In this document: positions 1-7,233 of the stretch, piece after piece
How the letters are laid out: each line of letters begins with the position of its first letter
Numbering within the stretch: position 1 is the first letter of the stretch
Source: a bacterium
GTDB taxonomy: Bacteria > Cyanobacteriota > Vampirovibrionia > Gastranaerophilales > Gastranaerophilaceae
Direction: 5' to 3'
Assembly (NCBI GenBank): GCA_017559905.1
Contig: JAFYQF010000007.1
Coordinates: forward strand, 44,648 to 108,647
DNA length: 64,000 nucleotides
Position numbers and translations under genes: made by a program
Notes under the pieces: model-generated
The model's input: the letters and a program-made list of their open reading frames with translations, nothing else
Database searches by the model: none
What the model was told of the DNA's origin: nothing

Positions 1-936
1 TTTGTTGCTATCTCTTGTTTGATCACCTAAACCTTCAGAGAAAGATTGTTCTGCAATAGCTGTTTTTGAATTTGGGTCATATTCAATTCTTGTTCTCTCC
101 ATTGGAGCTTGACGCAAGAATGTACTAACTGTTGCAGTATAATTACCTGCACCCAAAAGTCTGTCTAATTGTCTACCAACTTTTTGTTGCATATATTTAT
201 CGTTTTCTTGAAGTTTCTGAAGCATTTGATCATCAGCATCCATCATATCTGTATAAACATTACCATTTGTATCTGTTATTGAGATATGGTCAGAATCTAA
301 TTCACCAACACTACCTAAAAGCAAGTTTGTAATAGCTCTTACTTGTAATGGCGGAAGTTTTTCTCCAGCAGCAATCGCTACTTGTACAGTTGCTGTTACT
401 GGTTTTTTCATTGATGTGTACATTGAATCTTGTTCAGGAATTGAAATAAATACAGTCGCATTCTCAACTGAATCAAGCTTTCTGATTAATCTTGCTAGTT
501 CACCATTTTTTGCACGAGTCAAACGAATTTGTTTATCCTGTTTTGTTGATGTAAAGTCACCTTTATCAAAAATTTCTAACCCTACATTTTGGTCAACCAA
601 ACCACTTTTTACAATAGTCATCAAAGCTCTATCTCTTTGATCCATTGTATAAGTTTTTAAATAAATAATAGACTTTTGTCCATCAGCTTTACGACTTGCA
701 ATAATACCTTCTCTTGCTAATAGAGATTGAATTTCTAAAGCTTTACCTAAATTTTCTGTAGTCAACAAATCCAAAGGCTCTTTTATAACCTTTTCACTAA
801 CAGGTTTTGCAGCACCACTACCACCGCCTGAATTTACGGCAAAACTAATTGATACAATAATAGCAACAATTATCACTAGCCCGCCAAGCGTTCCAAATAA
901 TAAAGCTTTGTTTTCTAATAATTTATTGAAGTCCAT
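1..936 (-). CDS. fliF: Flagellar MS-ring protein FliF (5' part; gene runs off the left edge)
   Basis: FliF forms the MS ring in the inner membrane at the base of the flagellum. The first 312 codons are present, reading leftward from an ATG at 936, and the frame is open to base 1. A cytoplasmic N-terminus is followed by a transmembrane segment at about residues 13-33, rich in Gly, Val and Ile. After it comes a YscJ/FliF-type ring domain with the family pattern of an ALEIQSLLAREGI-like helix and an ARLIRKLDSVENATVFISIP-like strand. A GGGG-type SD (gcgggg) lies 5 nt before the ATG. It is directly downstream of fliE, as in many flagellar operons. The C-terminal transmembrane helix and FliG-binding tail lie outside the window. 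Confidence 0.93.
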   Translation of the reverse strand, partial: MDFNKLLENKALLFGTLGGLVIIVAIIVSISFAVNSGGGSGAAKPVSEKVIKEPLDLLTTENLGKALEIQSLLAREGIIASRKADGQKSIIYLKTYTMDQRDRALMTIVKSGLVDQNVGLEIFDKGDFTSTKQDKQIRLTRAKNGELARLIRKLDSVENATVFISIPEQDSMYTSMKKPVTATVQVAIAAGEKLPPLQVRAITNLLLGSVGELDSDHISITDTNGNVYTDMMDADDQMLQKLQENDKYMQQKVGRQLDRLLGAGNYTATVSTFLRQAPMERTRIEYDPNSKTAIAEQSFSEGLGDQTRDSNK

Positions 937-1014
937 ATTTTCCCCGCGGATATTTCAATCCAGTTAGTCTGTTTTCTTGCGTATTTTACGCAAAATCCCA
1001 CTTTATCTATTATT

Positions 1015-1362
1015 CTATACTTGAATTTGCATAACTTTGTCGTATGCCTGTATTACTTTACCAGTAAGTTGAGTAGCCACGTTGATACTAATTTCTGACT
1101 TCGCCATCGCTGTCATAACATCGTGGATATCAATATTATTGTTGCCACTCATTACATCTTTCAAAAGGTTATCAGGTGCATTCAATTCAGCATTCAAGTT
1201 TTCAACAAGCCCAGAAAATACAGTTTTGAAATCAGCCGTAGACGGTTTTTCCATTCTGTCCAATCTAGCTGATGGCATACCATAAATTCCACTATCTAAT
1301 TTTGTATGCTGTATTCTTGCCTCTAAATCATATTTTGGCATCCAGCCTGCATTGTATTGCAT
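1015..1362 (-). CDS. fliE: Flagellar hook-basal body protein FliE
   Basis: FliE is the small adaptor that joins the MS ring to the proximal rod. The 115-residue product is close to the usual FliE length (about 100-115). The C-terminal half carries the family signature: DVMTAMAKSEISINVATQL followed by a helix ending KVIQAYDKVMQIQV, which matches the conserved FliE C-terminus. The start is supported by an SD (aggcaggga) 5 nt upstream. fliF begins 78 nt downstream, so the pair is probably co-transcribed. The usual upstream neighbours flgB and flgC are absent here; a dCMP deaminase gene lies upstream instead. Confidence 0.92.
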   Translation of the reverse strand: MQYNAGWMPKYDLEARIQHTKLDSGIYGMPSARLDRMEKPSTADFKTVFSGLVENLNAELNAPDNLLKDVMSGNNNIDIHDVMTAMAKSEISINVATQLTGKVIQAYDKVMQIQV

Positions 1363-1420
1363 TGTTCCCTGCCTTTCTTTTCTTATATTAACTTATTTAA
1401 ACCCTTTTTGTTAAGCAAAA

Positions 1421-1461
1421 ATTCAATAAATCATCCTTTTGATGGAGAAAATTTATTGAAT
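1421..1461 (-). terminator. Possible terminator between comEB and fliE
   Basis: A 10-bp perfect inverted repeat (attcaataaa at 1421-1430 and its complement at 1452-1461) with a 21-nt loop lies just after comEB on the minus strand. No strong U-run follows, so the role is uncertain. Confidence 0.3.
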
Positions 1462-1504
1462 TTCATACATTTTATTTAATGATAAGAAAAGAAAAGTCAT
1501 GTTA

Positions 1505-1954
1505 CTAATCAACAGCATCTAATTCTTTGCGAATATCATCTACTGTTACGTAAACAATTTCTGAATTATCATCTTTTTTCAAATAAACATCTTTTATTCC
1601 TGCTTGGACAATGAATCTTTTACAAAGAATACATATAAAATTATGCCCCCAAATATACATAGTTGAACCCTTGCATCTATCTTGACCAGCTTGAATAATA
1701 GCATTTTGTTCAGCGTGAATAGAACGGCAAGTTTCGTATCTTGTTCCTGAAGGAATATTATGTTTAATACGGTAGCATTCTCCTCTTTCAAAACAAGATT
1801 CAACCTTTGAAGGAGTACCATTGTAACCTGTTGCTTTTATTTTTTTATCTTCACCAACAATAACCGCTCCGACTTGCGCTCTAATACAGTTTGAACGGCT
1901 TGCACAAGTTTTTGCCAAATCTAAAAAATAATCATTCCAAGGTTTTATTTCCAT
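1505..1954 (-). CDS. comEB: dCMP deaminase, ComEB-type zinc enzyme
   Basis: Deaminates dCMP to dUMP, feeding dTMP synthesis; a cytosolic zinc enzyme of the cytidine deaminase superfamily. The 149-residue product has the zinc-binding HAE motif at 80-82 (SIHAEQNAI) and the second ligand pair C108/C111, with E82 as the proton shuttle. The N-terminal region (ASRSNCIRAQVGAVIV) and the GYNGTP element are typical of dCMP deaminases. Odd point: the residue before the first zinc cysteine is Ile, where the family usually has Pro (PCxxC). A TATAAT lies about 40 nt upstream of the ATG, so it seems to have its own promoter. The ComEB name reflects homology only and does not imply competence. Confidence 0.88.
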   Translation of the reverse strand: MEIKPWNDYFLDLAKTCASRSNCIRAQVGAVIVGEDKKIKATGYNGTPSKVESCFERGECYRIKHNIPSGTRYETCRSIHAEQNAIIQAGQDRCKGSTMYIWGHNFICILCKRFIVQAGIKDVYLKKDDNSEIVYVTVDDIRKELDAVD

Positions 1955-2025
1955 ATCCTAAATTCCTATCTATCTAACTTTCTCTCTAATTTTATTATAA
2001 AATAGCAATCTTGCCAACTGATAAT

Positions 2026-2054
2026 TTGACATTAGGCAATAATCATTTTAAAAT
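2026..2054 (+). promoter_or_regulatory. Sigma-70-type promoter of the glycan gene pair
   Basis: TTGACA at 2026-2031, a 17-nt spacer, and TAAAAT at 2049-2054. The predicted start of transcription (about 2061) falls after an in-frame upstream ATG at 2011, which argues for the ATG at 2074 as the true start of the first gene. Confidence 0.7.
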
Positions 2055-2073
2055 TAGTGCAGAGGGGGAATTT

Positions 2074-3000
2074 ATGCAAATTTTAGAAAAATTAAAATAC
2101 AGAGATGGTATTTCACTAAAACTTTTCGGTTACAAACTTTCACTTTCAAAAAATATGGATAAAGAAGATATCCCTAAACTTTTGAAGAAATGGTATAAAA
2201 AAAGAACTGGAAAAGAGCTTAACCTTGAAAATCCTCAAAATTTTAACGAAAAAATTCAATGGTTAAAGTTGTATGACAATTCACCTCTAAAAACAAAACT
2301 TGCTGATAAATACCTCGTTAGAGAATGGATTAAAGAAAAAATCGGCGAAGAATATTTAATTCCACTACTAGGAGTTTGGGATAATTTTGATGATATAGAT
2401 TTTGACAAGTTGCCAGAGAAATTTGTACTAAAAGCAAACCACGGTTGTGCGTGGAATATTATCGTAAAAGACAAAAGTAAATTTGATAAGAAAAAAGCAA
2501 AGAAAAAATTCGACAAATGGATGAAAAGAAATTATGCTCTAAAAGCTGGTTTCGAAATGCAATATAAAGATATCCCTCCCAAAATTGTTGCAGAGGCATT
2601 TATGGCGGATTCAAAAGGCGAATTAAACGATTACAAAGTTCTTTGCTTCAATGGAGAACCAAAATTTATTTGGATTGACCAAGGAAGATTTGGCGACAGA
2701 ACTGAAAATATTTACGATACAAAATGGAATTTGCAACCATTTTTGCTAACTTATGAAAACTCAAAAGAAGAAGTTCCTGCACCACAAAATTTAGAAAAAA
2801 TGATTGAATTTGCAAGACTTCTATCTCAAGATTTTGCATTGGTTAGAGTTGATTTTTACAACCTTGACGGGAAAATTTATTTTGGAGAAATGACTTTTAC
2901 ATCCGCTAGCGGAGTTGATATTTTCAAACCAGAAGAATACAACCTAAAACTAGGTCAAATGCTTACTTTACCAGAAAAAAGGAGCTTGAATTATAAATGA
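2074..3000 (+). CDS. TupA-like ATP-grasp protein (surface polysaccharide synthesis)
   Basis: 308 residues. The pattern NPQNFNEKIQWLKLYD, then LADKYLVREWIKEKIGEEY, then FVLKANHGCAWN and a C-terminal ALVRVDFYNLDGKIYFGEMTF is that of TupA-like ATP-grasp proteins. These are found in teichuronopeptide, capsule and O-antigen loci and probably form amide or peptide-type links on surface glycans. The catalytic ATP-grasp Glu and Asp residues are visible in the final block (RVD, GEM). The start at 2074 is chosen because agaggggg lies 7 nt upstream and a strong promoter sits at 2026-2054. A longer in-frame start at 2011 would begin before the -35 box. The stop overlaps the next gene by 4 nt (ATGA), so the two are translationally coupled. 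The exact substrate cannot be read. Confidence 0.8.
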   Translation: MQILEKLKYRDGISLKLFGYKLSLSKNMDKEDIPKLLKKWYKKRTGKELNLENPQNFNEKIQWLKLYDNSPLKTKLADKYLVREWIKEKIGEEYLIPLLGVWDNFDDIDFDKLPEKFVLKANHGCAWNIIVKDKSKFDKKKAKKKFDKWMKRNYALKAGFEMQYKDIPPKIVAEAFMADSKGELNDYKVLCFNGEPKFIWIDQGRFGDRTENIYDTKWNLQPFLLTYENSKEEVPAPQNLEKMIEFARLLSQDFALVRVDFYNLDGKIYFGEMTFTSASGVDIFKPEEYNLKLGQMLTLPEKRSLNYK

Positions 3001-3887
3001 AACTATTTAAAAAAGAAAAAATCGGAAGCAAGAGAATTATTCATTTTTTAGGGTTCAAATTTGAATACAGTACCGCTAAAAAATACACCTACACTCCTGT
3101 AACTGAAAGAGGAACAACAACAATTCCTCGTCCGATTAAACTCATAGTTTCATTAACATCTTTTCCTGCAAGAATTCCAACATTACACATAACTTTAGCT
3201 TCTCTATTGCAACAAACAGTCAAGCCTGATATGGTAATCCTTTGGCTTGCAAAAGAACAATTTCCTAATGGAGAAGATGACTTAACCGAAGAAATTTTAA
3301 AACTAAAAGAATTCGGCTTAACAATAAAATGGTGGCACGATATTAGACCATACAAAAAACTCATTCCAACAATAACAAATTATCCTGATGACATAATTAT
3401 CACAACTGACGATGACGTAGTTTATGACAAAACAATGGTCGAAAAACTTTATGAGTCATACAAAAAAGCACCTCATCACATTCACTGCCACAGGATTACA
3501 AAAATTTCGTTAAAAAAAGGTAAGTTCAAAGCTCGTTGCAAACAGTGCTACAAACAACCGTCATTTGCAAACAAACTAGTTGGTATTGGTGGAGTTTTGT
3601 ACCCTCCTAATAGCTTATATAAAGATATTACAAACGAAAATTTATTCACACAACTTGCACCAACAAATGATGATATTTGGTTCTGGTTGATGGCGGTTAT
3701 AAACGGAACTAAAATTGTGCAAATCAAACACAACCAAGACGATCCTCCTGAAATTGAAGAAACTTTAACTGGACCTTGTTTGTGCCATGTGAACGACTCT
3801 GGCGAAAATCTTTTCTATGTTCAGTTAGAAAAAGTCTTCAACCACTACGAAGGTTTGAAAGAAAAAGTTATTTCAGATATGAAATAG
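2997..3887 (+). CDS. Glycosyltransferase with DDD motif
   Basis: 296 residues. The N-terminal Rossmann-like region (PIKLIVSLTSFPARIPTLH and VKPDMVILWLA) and an acidic DDD at 138-140 within IIITTDDDVVYD are typical of GT-A fold glycosyltransferases, where the Asp motif binds the metal-nucleotide-sugar. A second acidic stretch (APTNDDIWFWLMA, about residues 220-233) resembles the acceptor-side catalytic region. It starts inside the stop of the ATP-grasp gene, so the two probably work on the same surface glycan. No membrane segment is evident. The sugar donor and acceptor are unknown. No terminator was seen after it. Confidence 0.75.
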   Translation: MKLFKKEKIGSKRIIHFLGFKFEYSTAKKYTYTPVTERGTTTIPRPIKLIVSLTSFPARIPTLHITLASLLQQTVKPDMVILWLAKEQFPNGEDDLTEEILKLKEFGLTIKWWHDIRPYKKLIPTITNYPDDIIITTDDDVVYDKTMVEKLYESYKKAPHHIHCHRITKISLKKGKFKARCKQCYKQPSFANKLVGIGGVLYPPNSLYKDITNENLFTQLAPTNDDIWFWLMAVINGTKIVQIKHNQDDPPEIEETLTGPCLCHVNDSGENLFYVQLEKVFNHYEGLKEKVISDMK

Positions 3888-3911
3888 ATTTGTATAAAGG
3901 TTTAAACTAAT

Positions 3912-4178
3912 TTAAGGGCAAAGGCTTTCCCAATCAACATCTTCATCGTCTTCGCCAGGTTCTTTTATATGCTCTCCACTTTCGAGCATAACCATCAACG
4001 ACAATTTTAATTGTTTTTTGTAATTTTCACGGGCTTTTTCAATCGTTTTTGCACAAAAACAAAAACTTGGAATTTCCTCAATCATTATGTAATGATAAGG
4101 CTCTCCCTCAAAGCCCAAATCTTCGCCCTCAATAAGAGTCCAATCTAAATTTAAATAATAATCTAAATCTTTTTCCAT
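3912..4178 (-). CDS. HicB-like domain protein, no HicA partner
   Basis: 88 residues. The layout of an N-terminal beta-rich segment, the helix TIEKARENYKKQLKLSLMVML and the tail ESGEHIKEPGED is that of the partial RNase H-like fold in HicB antitoxins and related orphan proteins. HicB normally neutralises the mRNA interferase HicA. No HicA-type reading frame is seen on either side: the upstream neighbour is the GerMN gene, 2 nt away, which places this gene at the end of the long prfA-infB operon. A C-terminal DNA-binding domain is also lacking. It may therefore be a stand-alone regulatory or nucleic-acid-binding protein rather than an antitoxin. The last residues are very acidic. Confidence 0.6.
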   Translation of the reverse strand: MEKDLDYYLNLDWTLIEGEDLGFEGEPYHYIMIEEIPSFCFCAKTIEKARENYKKQLKLSLMVMLESGEHIKEPGEDDEDVDWESLCP

Positions 4179-4180
4179 AA

Positions 4181-4828
4181 TTAATCTAACGAACGTTCAC
4201 TCAACGGTTGAGTAATCATTATACCATCACCGCCAATTACATCTGCTTGTTTCCCATTTATGTGCAAATATACAGGTTTATCAGTATTACGTTTTGCAGT
4301 TTTTATAAGTTGGAAAAGTCTTTTGTAAACACTTTCAGTTCCTCCACCCATAGCATACGCTGCAGATAAATTAATTACAATTTTATCTTGAGCTTCAGTA
4401 ATGCCTAAAAGTTGAGTTGATGCAGGGATTTCAGTATATACACCTTTCGCTTTTTCTTGAGGTTTCGGCCCTAACACCAAACAGTTTATTGAATATTTAA
4501 TTTTTGAGCCATCAACATCTTTGTTGTATGTCCGTTTTACAGCTCTGTAAACTTCTTCACCATTTTCATTTTTGCCAATGAAAAATACGTTTACAAAATC
4601 CTGAGCTTTAGGATCTTCAACAATAGGTTTTTGCGAAGGATTATCGCCATCCACAGGAACTTTCACTGGTGGGACATCTGGTATTTCAGTCAAATGCCCA
4701 CCTGGAGTTAACTTTTGAAGTCCATAAAAAACGCCATAACCAACACATGCTGTTAATATTACACAGACTATAAATATTAACAAATTGCTAAAAAAATCAT
4801 CCTCATTTTTTTTCTTACGTCTTCCCAT
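4181..4828 (-). CDS. Membrane-anchored GerMN-domain protein
   Basis: 215 residues. A basic cytoplasmic N-terminus (MGRRKKK) is followed by a transmembrane helix at about 14-36, a Pro-rich linker, and a GerMN domain from about 75 to 205. The domain is recognisable from KIKYSINCLVLGPKP, an IPAST-like strand, KIVINLSAAYAMGGGTESV and RLFQLIKTAKR. GerMN domains occur in spore germination protein GerM and in many non-sporulating bacteria, usually as extracytoplasmic envelope proteins linked to peptidoglycan. Function here is not known. It lies 3 nt after the DUF2993-like gene in the same operon, and both are predicted to face the periplasm. Confidence 0.72.
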   Translation of the reverse strand: MGRRKKKNEDDFFSNLLIFIVCVILTACVGYGVFYGLQKLTPGGHLTEIPDVPPVKVPVDGDNPSQKPIVEDPKAQDFVNVFFIGKNENGEEVYRAVKRTYNKDVDGSKIKYSINCLVLGPKPQEKAKGVYTEIPASTQLLGITEAQDKIVINLSAAYAMGGGTESVYKRLFQLIKTAKRNTDKPVYLHINGKQADVIGGDGIMITQPLSERSLD

Positions 4829-4831
4829 AGA

Positions 4832-5722
4832 TTAATCCTTATGTTGAGTAAGTACATCCTTCGGTACATTCATTATACCTGAAACATTTATTTTGTTGTT
4901 AATAATGCTAACATTTCTTACTTTTAAATTCACATTTTTATTCTTAAAAACCTTTAGCGAATATTCTAGTGGATTCAAATAGTCAAATGCTTTAGTTAAT
5001 TTTCTCAAATCAATTTTGCCAAAATCGCTTATCAATTCAGGGTTTCGCATCACTACCTGTCCATCATCTACCATCAAATCTGATTTCAGTGATATTTTAT
5101 AATTTGAATTTAATCCTAATATTGAAACTTTCACATCAAAAGTATAAACAAATTTGTTATCCACAATTTGAGAAGTAGTAGATTGCACCTCGAACAAAGA
5201 ATATTTTTTACCAAAACCATTCAATTTCTCAATTAAATTTTCATACCCGACAGCACGCATAGTATTATTCAAATCATCTTCCGAAAAAGTTAAAGCAAAA
5301 CTCATTGGAAAAGCTTCTTTAAAATAAATCGTAGATTTTGATTTGTCATAAACTACATAATTAAAATCACACAAAGTCTGCATATTTACACTTGAAAAAT
5401 ACACATCTTTAGCGATTACATTTTCACCATAAATCTTAATCCCTCTAAAGCGTCCATTCTTTAAATCTGATACACTATATGAATCAATTAAAACTTTAAA
5501 ATCACCATCTGCTTTTTTCAGAATTTGTGATTTCAAAAGCTGACCTAATATTCTAGCCGTCGCAAAATTTGCACCAGAATATTTCGTAAATATACTTGAA
5601 AAACTTTTTGACAAATCATAAGGTGCAACACAATAATAATCGCTATCAAAACTTGTAGCAAACGCAGGCGTAAACATCATCAACACCAATAGAGCTAAAC
5701 ATCCTACAAGTTTTTTTTGCAT
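4832..5722 (-). CDS. Exported DUF2993-like lipid-binding protein
   Basis: 296 residues with a Sec signal peptide (about residues 1-22, ending AFA). The mature part resembles the DUF2993/LmeA family: a GRFRGIKIYGENVIAKDVYFSSV-type repeat rich in beta strands, then EDDLNNTMR and a C-terminal half with NVSIINNKINVSGIMNVP. DUF2993 proteins are common in cyanobacteria and actinobacteria and are thought to bind phospholipid in the envelope. This match is by overall pattern, not by catalytic motif, so it is moderately sure. It begins 3 nt after truB ends and continues the operon into GerMN. Confidence 0.62.
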   Translation of the reverse strand: MQKKLVGCLALLVLMMFTPAFATSFDSDYYCVAPYDLSKSFSSIFTKYSGANFATARILGQLLKSQILKKADGDFKVLIDSYSVSDLKNGRFRGIKIYGENVIAKDVYFSSVNMQTLCDFNYVVYDKSKSTIYFKEAFPMSFALTFSEDDLNNTMRAVGYENLIEKLNGFGKKYSLFEVQSTTSQIVDNKFVYTFDVKVSILGLNSNYKISLKSDLMVDDGQVVMRNPELISDFGKIDLRKLTKAFDYLNPLEYSLKVFKNKNVNLKVRNVSIINNKINVSGIMNVPKDVLTQHKD

Positions 5723-5725
5723 ATA

Positions 5726-6598
5726 CTAAAACACTTTCTTAATCAAAATCTTTTTATTGTCAGCTACACCAACAGCCCTAATTATATCATTATTTATCAA
5801 AATTACAACTTCATTAACTTTTATGCCATTTTTATTCTCAATCGCAACTCCGTTTTTTATCTTTATAAGTTCGTCTTCATTAACCAAAACCTTTGGGTAA
5901 TCCAACATCTCAATTGGATTTATTAATTTCATATTAACAACATCTTTACCCTGAAACTCTTCAAGATTTGTTGAGTTATTTATAAAAAAACGCCCTGCTT
6001 GAGTTCTTATAAGCTTAACTAAATGCGCACCACATCCTAAAACTTCACCCAAATCATGCGCAATAGAGCGAATATACGTACCTTTAGAACATTTTACTAA
6101 AACTTCTGCAACTTGTTCCGTTTCAGAAAACCGTACTAACTCAAGTTTTTCAATAAAAACTTGTCTGGCTTCAATCTTAACTTCTTCACCAGCTCTAGCA
6201 TATTCATACAACTTTTTACCTTTTACTTTTATTGCAGAATATATTGGCGGTAATTGAGAAATTTCACCTCTAAATTGTGGCAAAGCATTCAACACATCAT
6301 CTTCTGTAATCTTCACATCAGATGTTTTTACAATAGTACCATCTAAATCATAACTATCTGTTGTCACTCCGAACTTCACGGTCGCAAGATACTCCTTGTC
6401 ATCAGCCAAGTATTCTATCAATCTTGTAGACTTACCTATGCAAATAGGCAAAACCCCCTCTGCAAAAGGATCAAGAGTTCCTGTATGTCCAATCTGTTTG
6501 ATTTTTGTAATCCTACGCATGCGTGAAACAACATCATGAGATGTCATTCCTTTTGGTTTATAAACATTCAAAAATCCAAACAGAGGTTCTTGTTGCAA
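5726..6598 (-). CDS. truB: tRNA pseudouridine(55) synthase TruB
   Basis: Converts U55 in the T-loop of tRNAs to pseudouridine. The 290-residue product has the TruB hallmarks: GFLNVYKPKGMTSHDVV near the N-terminus, the catalytic motif HTGTLDPFAEGVLP with nucleophile D43, KEYLATVKFGVTTDSYDLDG, and the RNA-binding KGTYIRSIAHDLGE. A C-terminal PUA-like extension (about 225-290) is present. Gene order rbfA-truB is conserved in many bacteria. Spacing to rbfA upstream is 19 nt. Confidence 0.95.
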   Translation of the reverse strand: MQQEPLFGFLNVYKPKGMTSHDVVSRMRRITKIKQIGHTGTLDPFAEGVLPICIGKSTRLIEYLADDKEYLATVKFGVTTDSYDLDGTIVKTSDVKITEDDVLNALPQFRGEISQLPPIYSAIKVKGKKLYEYARAGEEVKIEARQVFIEKLELVRFSETEQVAEVLVKCSKGTYIRSIAHDLGEVLGCGAHLVKLIRTQAGRFFINNSTNLEEFQGKDVVNMKLINPIEMLDYPKVLVNEDELIKIKNGVAIENKNGIKVNEVVILINNDIIRAVGVADNKKILIKKVF

Positions 6599-6617
6599 CT
6601 TATGCCCCCAATAAAAA

Positions 6618-6962
6618 CTAAACTTCTCCTCTTGAAATTTTATTTAAAATTTCATGAACTTTTGAACTTTGTTCTAATGAATCAGTATAAACAAAACGAA
6701 GTTCAGGAGTTAATCTTAAACGAATTCTCTTACCAACTTCATACCTGATTTTTGGTGTACTTTTTTCAATAACTTCTTTTGTTTTTTCAACTTGTTCTGG
6801 AGAACCCAATACACTATAAATAACTTTAGCAAACGAATTGTCATGAGAAACTTCGATGTCTAAAACTGACACAACACCTGCAAGACCTCTAATTTCTTTT
6901 CTCAAAATATCAGAGATATCTCTCATTAATTCTTTTCTAACACGTTCATTTCTTAATGTCAT
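6618..6962 (-). CDS. rbfA: Ribosome-binding factor A
   Basis: RbfA binds the 30S subunit during late maturation and cold adaptation. The 114-residue product is the usual length. Typical features are the N-terminal MTLRNERVRKELMRDISDIL helix, a KH-like fold with VLDIEVSHDNSFAKVIYSVLG, and the conserved RIRLRLTPELRFVYTDSL. It lies between infB and truB as in many bacteria, although a small unknown ORF is inserted between infB and rbfA. Confidence 0.95.
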   Translation of the reverse strand: MTLRNERVRKELMRDISDILRKEIRGLAGVVSVLDIEVSHDNSFAKVIYSVLGSPEQVEKTKEVIEKSTPKIRYEVGKRIRLRLTPELRFVYTDSLEQSSKVHEILNKISRGEV

Positions 6963-6993
6963 AATTTTCTCCTTAACAAAATCAAATTAAAAC

Positions 6994-7233
6994 TTAAGGC
7001 ATTTTTGCTTTTATAAACTTATCCGCCTCAAGATTTTTCATTTTAATTTCTTGTTGCATTTCGTTTGTTGATATTGTTTTGTACAATGAATTAGAAACGC
7101 AAGATTGCATTGAATTAGACGATTTCATCATGTTTCTATAAACTGGATCAAGTTTTGGGAATATTTCCTTCAACACATTATCCATATTTGACAATGATTT
7201 TTTGAATGCAATTGGTTCTATTTTCAAGCCCAT
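6994..7233 (-). CDS. Small protein of unknown function between infB and rbfA
   Basis: 79 residues, no recognised family. Its ATG overlaps the infB stop by one base (TAATG), so it is translationally coupled to infB and very likely expressed. The sequence is polar and Met/Lys-rich without membrane segment or cysteines apart from one. It begins [13 protein letters not shown], which weakly resembles the N-terminal peptide seen on several other proteins in this window. Nothing in the sequence reveals its job. Confidence 0.6.
   Translation of the reverse strand: MGLKIEPIAFKKSLSNMDNVLKEIFPKLDPVYRNMMKSSNSMQSCVSNSLYKTISTNEMQQEIKMKNLEADKFIKAKMP

Noticed and set aside
2011..2073. In-frame N-terminal extension of the TupA-like gene from an ATG at 2011
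   Set aside because: It precedes the -35 box (2026) of a strong promoter; the ATG at 2074 has a good SD.
6536..6748. ORF of 70 residues across truB and rbfA on the plus strand
   Set aside because: Antisense shadow of two well-supported genes.
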